DNA from: Streptomyces sp. CG4
Lineage (GTDB): Bacteria; Actinomycetota; Actinomycetes; Streptomycetales; Streptomycetaceae
Direction of reading: 5' to 3'
Length of the DNA stretch: 64,000 nt
Assembly (NCBI RefSeq): GCF_041080655.1
Contig: NZ_CP163525.1
Coordinates: 7,316,001-7,380,000 of the forward strand
A program made the position numbers and the translations under genes. The stretch's first letter is position 1; each line of letters starts with the position of its first letter. Of the stretch, positions 25,630-33,295 are shown in pieces. The notes under the pieces were generated by a model. That model was not told the DNA's origin and did not search any database. It saw nothing but the letters and a program-made list of their open reading frames with translations.

Positions 25630-25917
25630 ATGGGCTGGTTGTGGGCGATCATCGTGGGATTCGTGCTGGGCCTCATCGCCAAGGCGGTCATCCCCGGCAA
25701 GCAGCACAGCCCGCTGTGGCTGACCACCATCTGCGGCATGCTCGGCGCCATCGCCGGCAACGCGATCGCCCGCGCCGTGGGCGTCGCGGCCACCCCCGGC
25801 ATCGACTGGAGCCGGCACATCTTCCAGCTGGTGGCCGCGATCATCATCGTCGGAGCCGTGGACGCCCTCTACATGGCGACGCTGGGCAAGCGGAAGCAGC
25901 AGCGGGCCGGGGCGTGA
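25630..25917 (+). CDS. GlsB/YeaQ/YmgE family stress-response membrane protein
   Basis: A 95-aa protein with three membrane helices: WLWAIIVGFVLGLIAKAVIPG (3-23), WLTTICGMLGAIAGNAIARAV (about 30-50) and FQLVAAIIIVGAVDALYMA (about 65-83). The glycine pattern and the IAKAVIPGKQ loop are typical of the YeaQ/GlsB family, linked to general envelope stress, like the Asp23 operon in this window. GAGGAGG precedes the ATG. Confidence 0.9.
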   Translation: MGWLWAIIVGFVLGLIAKAVIPGKQHSPLWLTTICGMLGAIAGNAIARAVGVAATPGIDWSRHIFQLVAAIIIVGAVDALYMATLGKRKQQRAGA

Positions 25918-25934
25918 AAACACGCTGGGGTGCA

Positions 25935-25952
25935 GCGCCCCGAAAGGGGCGC
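25935..25952. repeat. Streptomyces REP-like hairpin
   Basis: GCGCCCC-GAAA-GGGGCGC with a following GGGGAACTGCGCGACCAGCC belongs to a short extragenic palindromic element seen in many Streptomyces intergenic regions. It lies between convergent genes and could double as a terminator. Confidence 0.6.
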
Positions 25953-26016
25953 GGGGAACTGCGCGACCAGCCACGACGAAGCCGCAGCCGCGAGATCACC
26001 CACGCCCCCACGGCGC

Positions 26017-27285
26017 TCAGGCGCCCATGACCTCCACCGCGGCAAGGTTCTTCTTCCCCCGCCGCAGCACCAGCCACCGCCCGTCCAGCAGATCCTCGGA
26101 CGAGGGCACCGCGTCCTCGGCGACGACCTTCACGTTGTTCACGTAGGCCCCGCCCTCCTTCACGGTCCGCCGCCCAGCGGACTTGCTGGCCACCAGACCG
26201 ACCTCGGCGAACAGATCCACGACCGGACCGAGCTCGGCGACCTGGATGTGCGGCACCTCCGACAGCGCCGCGGCCAGCGTCTTGCCGTCCAGTTCCGAAA
26301 GCTCGCCCTGCCCGAACAGGGCGCGGGACGCGGCGATCACCGCGGCCGTCTGGTCGGCGCCGTGCACCAGCGTCGTCAGCTCCTCGGCAAGCGCGCGCTG
26401 CGCCGCACGAGCCTGCGGCCGCTCCTCGGTCTGCCGCTCCAGCTCCTCGATCTCCTCACGGGACCTGAAGCTGAAGATGCGCAGGAACTTGGAGACGTCC
26501 CGGTCGTCGGCGTTGACCCAGAACTGGTAGAACGCGTACGGCGTGGTCATCTCGGGGTCGAGCCACACCGTGCCGGACTCGGTCTTGCCGAACTTGGTGC
26601 CGTCCGCCTTGGTGATCAGCGGGGTGCCCAGCGCGTGCACCACGGCCTCCGGCTCGACCCGGTGGATCAGGTCGGTGCCCGAGGTGAGGTTGCCCCACTG
26701 GTCGCTGCCGCCGGTCTGCAGCGTGCAGCCGTACCGCCGGTACAGCTCCAGGAAGTCCATGCCCTGCAGGATCTGGTAGCTGAACTCGGTGTAGCTGATG
26801 CCCGCGTCGGAGTTGAGCCGCCGGGAGACGGCCTCCTTGGCGATCATCTTGTTGACCCGGAAGTGCTTGCCGATGTCCCGCAGGAACTCGATGGCCGACA
26901 GGCCCTGGGTCCAGTCCAGGTTGTTGACCATGACCGCGGCGTTCGGGCCCTCGAAGTCCAGCAGGGGCTCGATCTGCGCGCGCAGCCGCTCCACCCACTG
27001 GGCGACGATCTCCGGCGCGTTCAGCGTGCGTTCCGCGGTGGGCTTCGGGTCACCGATCAGACCGGTGGCACCCCCGACCAGGCCCAGCGGGCGGTGGCCC
27101 GCCCGCTGGATGCGGCGCATCGTCAGGATCTGCACCAGATTGCCGAGGTGCAGACTGGGCGCGGTCGGGTCGAAGCCGCAATAGAACGTGACGGGGCCGT
27201 CCGCGAACGCCTTGCGCAGTGCGTCCTCGTCCGTGGAGAGGGCGATGAGCCCCCGCCACTTCAGCTCGTCGACGATGTCCGTCAC
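26017..27285 (-). CDS. tyrS: Tyrosine--tRNA ligase
   Basis: A 422-aa class I aminoacyl-tRNA synthetase. The HIGH-type signature is PSLHLGNL (about 41-48), the KMSKS-equivalent is KFGKT (about 232), and the tyrosine pocket has YRRYGCTLQTGGSDQWGN. The C-terminal S4 RNA-binding domain (about 355-415) contains SKSAGRRTVKEGGAYVNN. Length fits the bacterial TyrRS of about 420 aa. The start is GTG 27285. No T-box leader was seen in the short upstream region. Confidence 0.97.
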   Translation of the reverse strand: MTDIVDELKWRGLIALSTDEDALRKAFADGPVTFYCGFDPTAPSLHLGNLVQILTMRRIQRAGHRPLGLVGGATGLIGDPKPTAERTLNAPEIVAQWVERLRAQIEPLLDFEGPNAAVMVNNLDWTQGLSAIEFLRDIGKHFRVNKMIAKEAVSRRLNSDAGISYTEFSYQILQGMDFLELYRRYGCTLQTGGSDQWGNLTSGTDLIHRVEPEAVVHALGTPLITKADGTKFGKTESGTVWLDPEMTTPYAFYQFWVNADDRDVSKFLRIFSFRSREEIEELERQTEERPQARAAQRALAEELTTLVHGADQTAAVIAASRALFGQGELSELDGKTLAAALSEVPHIQVAELGPVVDLFAEVGLVASKSAGRRTVKEGGAYVNNVKVVAEDAVPSSEDLLDGRWLVLRRGKKNLAAVEVMGA

Positions 27286-27351
27286 GGTTCTCGTGTCTCC
27301 TCAGTGATCTTCGGGTGGCCGGGTGACACCCGACCACGAACGCCTACGAGG

Positions 27352-28746
27352 TTATACGCCCTGACTGACAGAGCTCATGTTGAAATCCGGGATCCGCAGC
27401 GCGGGCATCGCGGCCCGGGTGAACCAGTCGCTCCACTCCCGCGGCAGCGTCTTCTCCGTGCGCCCCGCCTCCGTGGCCCGCCGCAGCAGGTCCACCGGCG
27501 ACTCGTTGAACCGGAAGTTGTTCACCTGCCCGGTCACCTCGCCGTTCTCCACGAGGTAGACGCCGTCCCGGGTCAGGCCCGTGAGCAGCAGCGTCGCCGG
27601 GTCGACCTCGCGGATGTACCACAGACAGGTCAGCAGCAGCCCGCGCTCGGTGCCCGCGACCATGTCCGCCGTAGAGCGGTCGTTTCCGCCGTCCAGGATC
27701 AGGTTCCCGAGCGCCGGGGCCACGGGCAGCCCGGTCAGGGCCGCGCTGTGCCGGGTGGTGGTCAGGTGCTTGAGCGCGCCCCCGCCGATCCACTCGGTGG
27801 CGTGGGCCGGCAGACCGTTGTCGAACACGGACTGGTCGCCACCGGAGGAGTGGGCGACCACGAAGGGCGCGCACTCCAGGCCCGGCTCGTGCGGGTCGCT
27901 GCGCAGGGTCAGCGGCAGCTCGGCGAGCTGCTCGCCCACGCGCGTGCCGCCGCCCGGCCTGGAGAACACCGTCCGGCCCTCGGCCGCGTCCCGGCCCGAC
28001 GCCGACCACAGCTGGTAGATCAGCAGATCCGCCACGGCCGTCGGCGGCAGCAGCGTCTCGTAGCGGCCCGCGGGCAGCTCCACCCGCCGCTCGGCCCAGC
28101 CGAGCCGTACGGCCAGCTCGGCGTCGAGCGCGCCCGGGTCGATGTCCTTGAAGTCCCGTGTGGAGCGGCCGGCCCACGCCGAGCGCGTACGGTCGGGCGA
28201 CTTGGCGTTCAGCTCCAGCGTGCCAGTGGGCTGGTCGTGCCGCAGACGCAGTCCGGTGGACGTACCCAGATACGTCGACACCATCTCGTGGTTGGCAAAG
28301 CCGTACAGCTCGCGCCCGCCCGCACGCGCGCGTGCGAACGCCTCGCCGAGCGCCGGCGCGAAGTCGGCGAACACGGCGGAGGAGGTCTCGGCCGGCGCGT
28401 CCGTGAAGTCCGGTGCCGGCGGCACATCGCCGACCAGCGGCTGCGCGTCCTCGGCGGGCCCGGCCCCGCGCGCGGCGGTCTCGGCGGCCCGCACCAGCGG
28501 CTCCAGCTCCGCCGTGGTGACCGCCGAACGCGACACGACACCGGAGGCGGTGCCCTCCTTGCCGTCCACGGTCGCGATCACGGTGAGCGTACGACCGCGC
28601 GTCACACCGTTCGTGGTGAGCGCGTTGCCCGCCCAGCGCAGGTTGGCGGTGGAGTGCTCGTCGGCGATGACGACACAGCCGTCGGCCCGGGACAGCGCCA
28701 GCGCCTGCTCGACGATCTCGTGCGGCTTGTGGGTAGGGGCGCTCAT
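27352..28746 (-). CDS. TldE/PmbA-like metallopeptidase subunit
   Basis: A 464-aa protein of the TldD/PmbA superfamily lacking the HExxxH zinc motif, as expected for the non-catalytic TldE (PmbA) partner. Landmarks are GNALTTNGVTRGRTLTV near the N-terminus and the C-terminal LTGLTRDGVYLVENGEVTG with FNESP. TldD/TldE pairs degrade unfolded or modified peptides and can mature RiPPs. ATG 28746 overlaps the stop of the tldD-like gene (ATGA), so the two subunits are made together. Confidence 0.9.
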   Translation of the reverse strand: MSAPTHKPHEIVEQALALSRADGCVVIADEHSTANLRWAGNALTTNGVTRGRTLTVIATVDGKEGTASGVVSRSAVTTAELEPLVRAAETAARGAGPAEDAQPLVGDVPPAPDFTDAPAETSSAVFADFAPALGEAFARARAGGRELYGFANHEMVSTYLGTSTGLRLRHDQPTGTLELNAKSPDRTRSAWAGRSTRDFKDIDPGALDAELAVRLGWAERRVELPAGRYETLLPPTAVADLLIYQLWSASGRDAAEGRTVFSRPGGGTRVGEQLAELPLTLRSDPHEPGLECAPFVVAHSSGGDQSVFDNGLPAHATEWIGGGALKHLTTTRHSAALTGLPVAPALGNLILDGGNDRSTADMVAGTERGLLLTCLWYIREVDPATLLLTGLTRDGVYLVENGEVTGQVNNFRFNESPVDLLRRATEAGRTEKTLPREWSDWFTRAAMPALRIPDFNMSSVSQGV

Positions 28747-30266
28747 CGACCGGCCTCCTGCGTGGTGTTGAGAATGTTGACGCCCTTGAAGAGGGCGGAC
28801 GGGCACCCGTGCGACACCGAGGCCACCTGGCCGGGCTGGGCCTTGCCGCAGTTGAAGGCGCCGCCGAGGACGTACGTCTGCGGACCGCCGACAGCCGCCA
28901 TGGAGCCCCAGAAGTCGGTCGTGGTCGCCTGGTAGGCGACGTCCTTCAGCTGCCCGGTGATCCGCCCGTTCTCGATCCTGAAGAAGCGCTGCCCGGTGAA
29001 TTGGAAGTTGTACCGTTGCATGTCGATCGACCAGGACCGGTCGCCGACCACGTAGATGCCCCGGTCCACGCCGCCGATCAGGTCCTCCGTGGACAGCCCG
29101 GCGGGATCCGGCTGCAGGGACACGTTGGCCATGCGCTGCACCGGCACATGCGCGGGGGAGTCGGCGTACGCGCAGCCGTTGGAGCGGTCGAACCCGGTGA
29201 GACGCGCGATCCGCCGGTCCAGCTGGTAGCCGACCAGCGTGCCGTCCTTCACCAGGTTCCACGACTGCGCCTCGACGCCCTCGTCGTCGTACCCGATGGT
29301 CGCGAGGCCGTGCTCGGCGGTGCGGTCGCCGGTGACGTTCATCAGCTCGGAGCCGTACTTCAACTTGCCCAGCTGGTCGAAGGTGGCGAAGGAGGTGCCG
29401 GCGTAGGCGGCCTCGTAGCCGAGCGCGCGGTCCAGCTCGGTGGCGTGGCCGATGGACTCGTGGATGGTCAGCCACAGGTTGGACGGGTCGACCACCAGGT
29501 CGTACAGGCCCGGCTCCACGCTCGGTGCCCGCATCTTCTCGGCGAGCAGCTCGGGGATCCGCTCCAGCTCCGCGTCCCAGTCCCAGCCGGTGCCGGTCAG
29601 ATACTCCCAGCCCCGCCCGGCCGGCGGCGCGAGGGTCCGCATCGAGTCGAACTCACCGCTCGACTCGTCCACCGACACCGCGGTCAACTCCGGGTGCAGC
29701 CGGACCCGTTGCTGGGTCGTCACGGTCCCGGCGGTGTCGGCGTAGAACTTGTTCTCGTGCACGGTGAGCAGCGAGGCGTCCACATGGCTGACGCCGTTCG
29801 CGGCCAGCAACCGCGTGCTCCACTCCGCCAGCAGCGCGGCCTTCTCCTCGTCGGGCACCGAGAACGGGTCGATCTCGTACGACGACACCCATGTGCGGTC
29901 CGAGTGCACCGGCTCGTCGGCCAGCTCGACGCGCTCCTCGGACCCGGCCGCCTTGATGACCTGCGCGGACAGCTTGGCCATGGCCACCGCCTGGGAGGCC
30001 ACCCGGGCGGCCGCGTCCATGGTCAGGTCCACACCGGAGGCGAAGCCCCACGTACCGCCGTGCACGACCCGGACCGCGTACCCGAGCTCGGTGGTGTCCG
30101 ACGATCCGGCGGGCTTGGCGTCCCGCAGCCGCCAGGACGCGCTGCGCACCCGCTCGAACCGGAAGTCCGCGTGCTCGGCCCCGAGCGCACGCGCGCGTGC
30201 CAGCGCGGCGTCGGCGAGGGCCCGTAGGGGAAGCGCCGTGAAGGCTTCGTCGATGGAATGAGGCAC
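28743..30266 (-). CDS. TldD-like zinc metallopeptidase subunit
   Basis: A 507-aa protein. The zinc motif HESIGHATE (about 268-276) is intact and the surrounding LWLTIHESIGHATELDRALGYE is typical of TldD. Downstream, DRGIYVVGDRSWSIDMQRYNFQF and a cysteine in FNCGKAQPGQ match the family's C-terminal region. It starts at GTG 30266 with GGGAGA upstream. It forms a heterodimer with the next gene product. No RiPP precursor or gyrase-toxin gene is visible nearby, so housekeeping peptide turnover is the simplest reading. Confidence 0.92.
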   Translation of the reverse strand: MPHSIDEAFTALPLRALADAALARARALGAEHADFRFERVRSASWRLRDAKPAGSSDTTELGYAVRVVHGGTWGFASGVDLTMDAAARVASQAVAMAKLSAQVIKAAGSEERVELADEPVHSDRTWVSSYEIDPFSVPDEEKAALLAEWSTRLLAANGVSHVDASLLTVHENKFYADTAGTVTTQQRVRLHPELTAVSVDESSGEFDSMRTLAPPAGRGWEYLTGTGWDWDAELERIPELLAEKMRAPSVEPGLYDLVVDPSNLWLTIHESIGHATELDRALGYEAAYAGTSFATFDQLGKLKYGSELMNVTGDRTAEHGLATIGYDDEGVEAQSWNLVKDGTLVGYQLDRRIARLTGFDRSNGCAYADSPAHVPVQRMANVSLQPDPAGLSTEDLIGGVDRGIYVVGDRSWSIDMQRYNFQFTGQRFFRIENGRITGQLKDVAYQATTTDFWGSMAAVGGPQTYVLGGAFNCGKAQPGQVASVSHGCPSALFKGVNILNTTQEAGR

Positions 30267-30407
30267 GGAGGTCTCCCTGCTGTCGTGGCCTGTCAGGTCC
30301 GATCATGTCGTGGCGGCGGTCCGGCGGACCACACCTTTCCCGACCGGAGCGAGGCCGCTTCTGTAGGGATCCGACAGCGACACCCCCGCGCCACTGTCGG
30401 TGCCCGA

Positions 30408-30438
30408 TTGCCCACGGACCCGGCCGTACCGATAGGTT
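30408..30438 (+). promoter_or_regulatory. Candidate fabG promoter
   Basis: TTGCCC (30408-30413) and TAGGTT (30433-30438) are separated by 19 bp, 79 bp before the fabG start. Both hexamers fit the housekeeping sigma consensus moderately well. The spacing is at the long end. Confidence 0.4.
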
Positions 30439-30516
30439 TTCGATGAAGCCGCCTGTCATCCAGGTGTTCGGGCGGGTTGTCGGACATCTGCAGACCGCTA
30501 TCGAAAGGGTGATCCG

Positions 30517-31221
30517 TTGAGCCGCTCGGTTCTCGTCACCGGAGGCAACCGGGGCATCGGCCTCGCCATCGCCCGCGCATTCGCCGACGCCGGCGACAAG
30601 GTCGCGATCACATACCGCTCGGGTGAGCCGCCGGCCGGCTTTCTCGCCGTCAAGTGCGACATCACCGACCCGGAGCAGGTGGAGCAGGCCTACAAGGAGA
30701 TCGAGGACCAGCACGGTCCGGTCGAGATTCTCGTCGCCAACGCCGGCGTGACCAAGGACCAGCTCCTGATGCGCATGACCGAGGAGGACTTCACCTCGGT
30801 CATCGACACCAACCTCACCGGCACCTTCCGGGTCGTCAAGCGCGCCAACCGCGCCATGCTGCGCGCCAAGAAGGGCCGCGTCATCCTGATCTCGTCCGTG
30901 GTGGGCCTGCTCGGCTCCGCGGGCCAGGCGAACTACGCCGCCTCCAAGGCCGCGCTGGTCGGCTTCGCGCGCTCCCTCGCCCGCGAGCTGGGCTCGCGCA
31001 ACATCACGTTCAACGTCGTCGCGCCCGGTTTCGTCGACACCGACATGACCAAGGTGCTCAGCGACGAGCAGCGTCAGAACATCGTGTCGCAGGTGCCGCT
31101 CGGCCGTTACGCGCAGCCGGAGGAGATCGCCGCGACGGTGCGGTTCCTCGCCTCGGACGACGCCTCGTACATCACTGGAGCCGTCATTCCCGTTGACGGC
31201 GGACTGGGAATGGGTCACTGA
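30517..31221 (+). CDS. fabG: 3-oxoacyl-[acyl-carrier-protein] reductase FabG
   Basis: A 234-aa SDR. The NADPH motif is TGGNRGIG (about 8-15), the catalytic tetrad includes NAGV, a serine in ISSVVG, and YAASK; the chain ends in PVDGGLGMGH. It reduces beta-ketoacyl-ACP in fatty acid elongation. The start is TTG 30517, supported by AAAGGGTG 7 bases upstream and by the family N-terminus. Five bases separate its stop from fabI, so one transcript carries both reductive steps of the cycle. Confidence 0.95.
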   Translation: MSRSVLVTGGNRGIGLAIARAFADAGDKVAITYRSGEPPAGFLAVKCDITDPEQVEQAYKEIEDQHGPVEILVANAGVTKDQLLMRMTEEDFTSVIDTNLTGTFRVVKRANRAMLRAKKGRVILISSVVGLLGSAGQANYAASKAALVGFARSLARELGSRNITFNVVAPGFVDTDMTKVLSDEQRQNIVSQVPLGRYAQPEEIAATVRFLASDDASYITGAVIPVDGGLGMGH

Positions 31222-31226
31222 TCACC

Positions 31227-31994
31227 ATGAGCGGAATCCTCGAGGGCAAGCGCGTCCTGATCACCGGTGTGCTGATGGAGTCCTCCATCGCCTTCCACGC
31301 GGCCAAGCTGGCGCAGGAGCAGGGCGCGGAGATCATCCTGACCGCGTTCCCGCGGCCCACGCTGACCGAGCGCATCGCCAAGAAGCTGCCGAAGCCCACC
31401 AAGGTCATCGAGCTGGACGTCACCAACGACGAGCACCTCGGCCGGCTGGCCGACATCGTCGGCGAGGAGCTGGGCGGCCTCGACGGCGTCGTGCACTCGA
31501 TCGGCTTCGCGCCGCAGGACGCGCTCGGCGGCAACTTCCTCAACACGCCGTTCGAGTCGGTCTCCACGGCCATGCACGTCTCGGCGTTCTCCCTGAAGTC
31601 GCTCACCATGGCCTGCCTGCCGCTGATGCAGAACGGCGGCTCGGTCGTCGGCCTCACCTTCGACGCGCAGTACGCCTGGCCGCAGTACGACTGGATGGGC
31701 CCGGCCAAGGCCGCCCTGGAGGCGACCAGCCGCTACATGGCGCGCGACCTGGGCAAGCAGAACATCCGCTGCAACCTCATCTCCGCGGGCCCCATCGGCT
31801 CCATGGCCGCCAAGTCCATCCCGGGCTTCAGCGACCTGGCCGCCGTGTGGGACTCCCGCTCCCCGCTGGAGTGGGACCTGAAGGACCCGGAGCCGGCCGG
31901 CCGCGGCATCGTCGCCCTGCTGAGCGACTGGTTCCCGAAGACCACCGGCGAGATCATCCACGTCGACGGCGGTCTGCACGCCATCGGAGCCTGA
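31227..31994 (+). CDS. fabI: Enoyl-[acyl-carrier-protein] reductase FabI (InhA-type)
   Basis: A 255-aa NADH-dependent enoyl-ACP reductase. ITGVLMESSIAFHAAK replaces the usual TGxxxGIG, as in InhA/FabI. The catalytic Tyr-x6-Lys is YDWMGPAK (about 151-158) and the substrate loop is SAGPIGSMAAKSIPGF. It completes each round of fatty acid elongation and belongs to the class targeted by isoniazid and triclosan. It is co-transcribed with fabG and followed by a strong hairpin. Confidence 0.96.
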   Translation: MSGILEGKRVLITGVLMESSIAFHAAKLAQEQGAEIILTAFPRPTLTERIAKKLPKPTKVIELDVTNDEHLGRLADIVGEELGGLDGVVHSIGFAPQDALGGNFLNTPFESVSTAMHVSAFSLKSLTMACLPLMQNGGSVVGLTFDAQYAWPQYDWMGPAKAALEATSRYMARDLGKQNIRCNLISAGPIGSMAAKSIPGFSDLAAVWDSRSPLEWDLKDPEPAGRGIVALLSDWFPKTTGEIIHVDGGLHAIGA

Positions 31995-32010
31995 TCTTCG
32001 CAGTACACAG

Positions 32011-32054
32011 GTGACGCCCCGGTACCCGCTCGTACGCGGGGACCGGGGCGTCAC
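32011..32054 (+). terminator. Terminator of fabG-fabI operon
   Basis: GTGACGCCCCGGT pairs with ACCGGGGCGTCAC over 13 bp, and an inner hairpin extends the structure. It begins 17 bp after the fabI stop. TCGTTCGG follows; the T-run is weak. Confidence 0.75.
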
Positions 32055-32107
32055 TCGTTCGGTCCGCCGGCCGGGCGCCCACCGCTGCGGACTGCGCACC
32101 CTGGATT

Positions 32108-32151
32108 ACGCGTGGGGACTACGCGTTGGGACTCGCGTTGGATGACGCGTT
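32108..32151. repeat. Four CGCGT iterons, 12-13 bp spacing
   Basis: CGCGT starts at 32109, 32122, 32134 and 32146, mostly within ACGCGTTGG. The array lies 42-85 bp upstream of the small secreted-protein gene. It could be a regulatory array or a degenerate tandem duplication. Confidence 0.4.
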
Positions 32152-32192
32152 CACCCACGCGCCCCTCGCAGCCCGGCCGAGGAGGTCCCCTG

Positions 32193-32543
32193 GTGCGCCT
32201 GTCCCGCAGCCTGGCCCCGGTGACCCTGGCCGCGGCCCTCGTGCTCTCCCTGCCGTACGACGCGGTGCCCTACGCGCGCGTGGCCGACGGAAATCCCGCC
32301 GCGCCGAGCCTCTTCGGGGCCGCCTGCCGTACGGCCGTCCGTGGCTCCCATGTGGTGGCCTACTGCCACAATCCGTATGTCGACACCGATCGCGTGCGCC
32401 TGCACATCGAGTGCGCCCGCTGGTGGGACATCGACACCGACAGCGCGCCGGTCGACACCGGGCCCGCGATGACCGTACGGCTCAAGGGCCGGTGCTGGAA
32501 GGAAGTCCGCTCGGTCTGGATCAGTCACCAGAACGAGCACTGA
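32193..32543 (+). CDS. Small secreted protein with four cysteines
   Basis: A 116-aa protein. The signal peptide has RLSRSLAP, a hydrophobic stretch (about 8-22) and cleavage near residues 28-38. The mature part has cysteines in GAACRTA, AYCHNPY, HIECARW and GRCWKEV, so two disulphides are likely, and a WWDIDTD segment. No enzyme motif was found. GAGGAGG lies 7 bases before GTG 32193. The last 23 bp overlap the end of the convergent GntR gene. Confidence 0.75.
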   Translation: MRLSRSLAPVTLAAALVLSLPYDAVPYARVADGNPAAPSLFGAACRTAVRGSHVVAYCHNPYVDTDRVRLHIECARWWDIDTDSAPVDTGPAMTVRLKGRCWKEVRSVWISHQNEH

Positions 32544-33213
32544 ACCGGCCCGGCCGGCACAGGAACGGATAGCTGGCGGCCTCGGCCGCCGCTCCCTCCG
32601 CGTCCCCGGTGCGGATCGCCTCCACCAGCCGCGCGTGGTCCATGTGCGTCTCCGGGGTCAGCTCCGCACCCACGTCCGCGCGCAGCCAGTCCCGCAGCAC
32701 CTCGCCCAGATCGGCGTACACCGCCGTCATCGCGTCGTTGTGGGAGGCGGCCACGACGGCCATGTGGAAGGTGGCGTCGGCCGTCACGAAGGCCTCCGCG
32801 TCGCCCGTCTCCCAGGCCTGCTCGCGCCGCTCCATGAGCGCGTCCAACTGCTTGAGGTCCTTCTCGGTGCGTCGCTCGGCGGCCAGCTTCGCCGCGGCCG
32901 ACTCCAGAGCCGCGCGCAGCTCCGCGATGTGCCGGGGGTCGGCGTCGGCGAACCGGCGGTGCATCACACCGGCCAGCTCGCTCGTCGCCACCACATAGGT
33001 GCCGGAGCCCTGCCGGATGTCCAGCAGGCCGTTGTGCGCGAGCGCGCGGACGGCCTCGCGGACGGTGTTGCGGGCGACGCCGAGCTGCTCTACCAGCTCC
33101 GGCTCCGTCGGAATGCGCGAGCCGACGGGCCACTCGCCGGAGGCGATCTGGCCTCGCAGCGCGGCGATGACCTGCTCGGACAGCGCCGAACGGCGCGGGT
33201 GGCTCAGGGGCAT
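32521..33213 (-). CDS. FadR-type GntR transcriptional regulator (FCD domain)
   Basis: A 230-aa regulator. The N-terminal winged helix (about 10-75) has LSEQVIAALRGQIASGEWPVGSRIPTEPELVEQLGVARNTVREAVRAL and ends with GSGTYVV. The C-terminal FCD ligand domain (about 90-220) is all-helical, with ADATFHMAVVAASHN and the histidines that often bind a metal with the effector. ATG 33213 follows GAAGGTG. It is divergent from an MFS transporter with 82 bp between starts and a triple repeat between them, so it probably controls that transporter and itself. Confidence 0.92.
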   Translation of the reverse strand: MPLSHPRRSALSEQVIAALRGQIASGEWPVGSRIPTEPELVEQLGVARNTVREAVRALAHNGLLDIRQGSGTYVVATSELAGVMHRRFADADPRHIAELRAALESAAAKLAAERRTEKDLKQLDALMERREQAWETGDAEAFVTADATFHMAVVAASHNDAMTAVYADLGEVLRDWLRADVGAELTPETHMDHARLVEAIRTGDAEGAAAEAASYPFLCRPGRFSARSGD

Positions 33214-33267
33214 GGCACACCTTCGCACGACAGGACCGGGCCTGGAGACGCCGGGAATGGACAACCA

Positions 33268-33291
33268 ATCATCCTATGATTCTATGATAGG
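33268..33291. promoter_or_regulatory. Operator-like repeats between GntR and MFS genes
   Basis: ATCAT, ATGAT and ATGAT occur at 33268, 33276 and 33284, each 8 bp apart; the first two form a palindrome around CCT. The array overlaps TATGAT (33283-33288), the best -10 for the MFS gene, whose ATG is at 33296. Binding of the adjacent FadR-type regulator here would repress the transporter. Confidence 0.55.
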
Positions 33292-33295
33292 TCTC

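Noticed and set aside
25930..28935. Plus-strand ORF of 1001 codons
   Set aside because: It runs opposite tyrS and the TldE gene, whose motifs are unambiguous, so it is an antisense shadow.
28743..30266. TldD/TldE pair as part of a RiPP or microcin cluster
   Set aside because: No precursor peptide, exporter or modifying enzyme lies nearby; the neighbours are tyrS and fabG-fabI.
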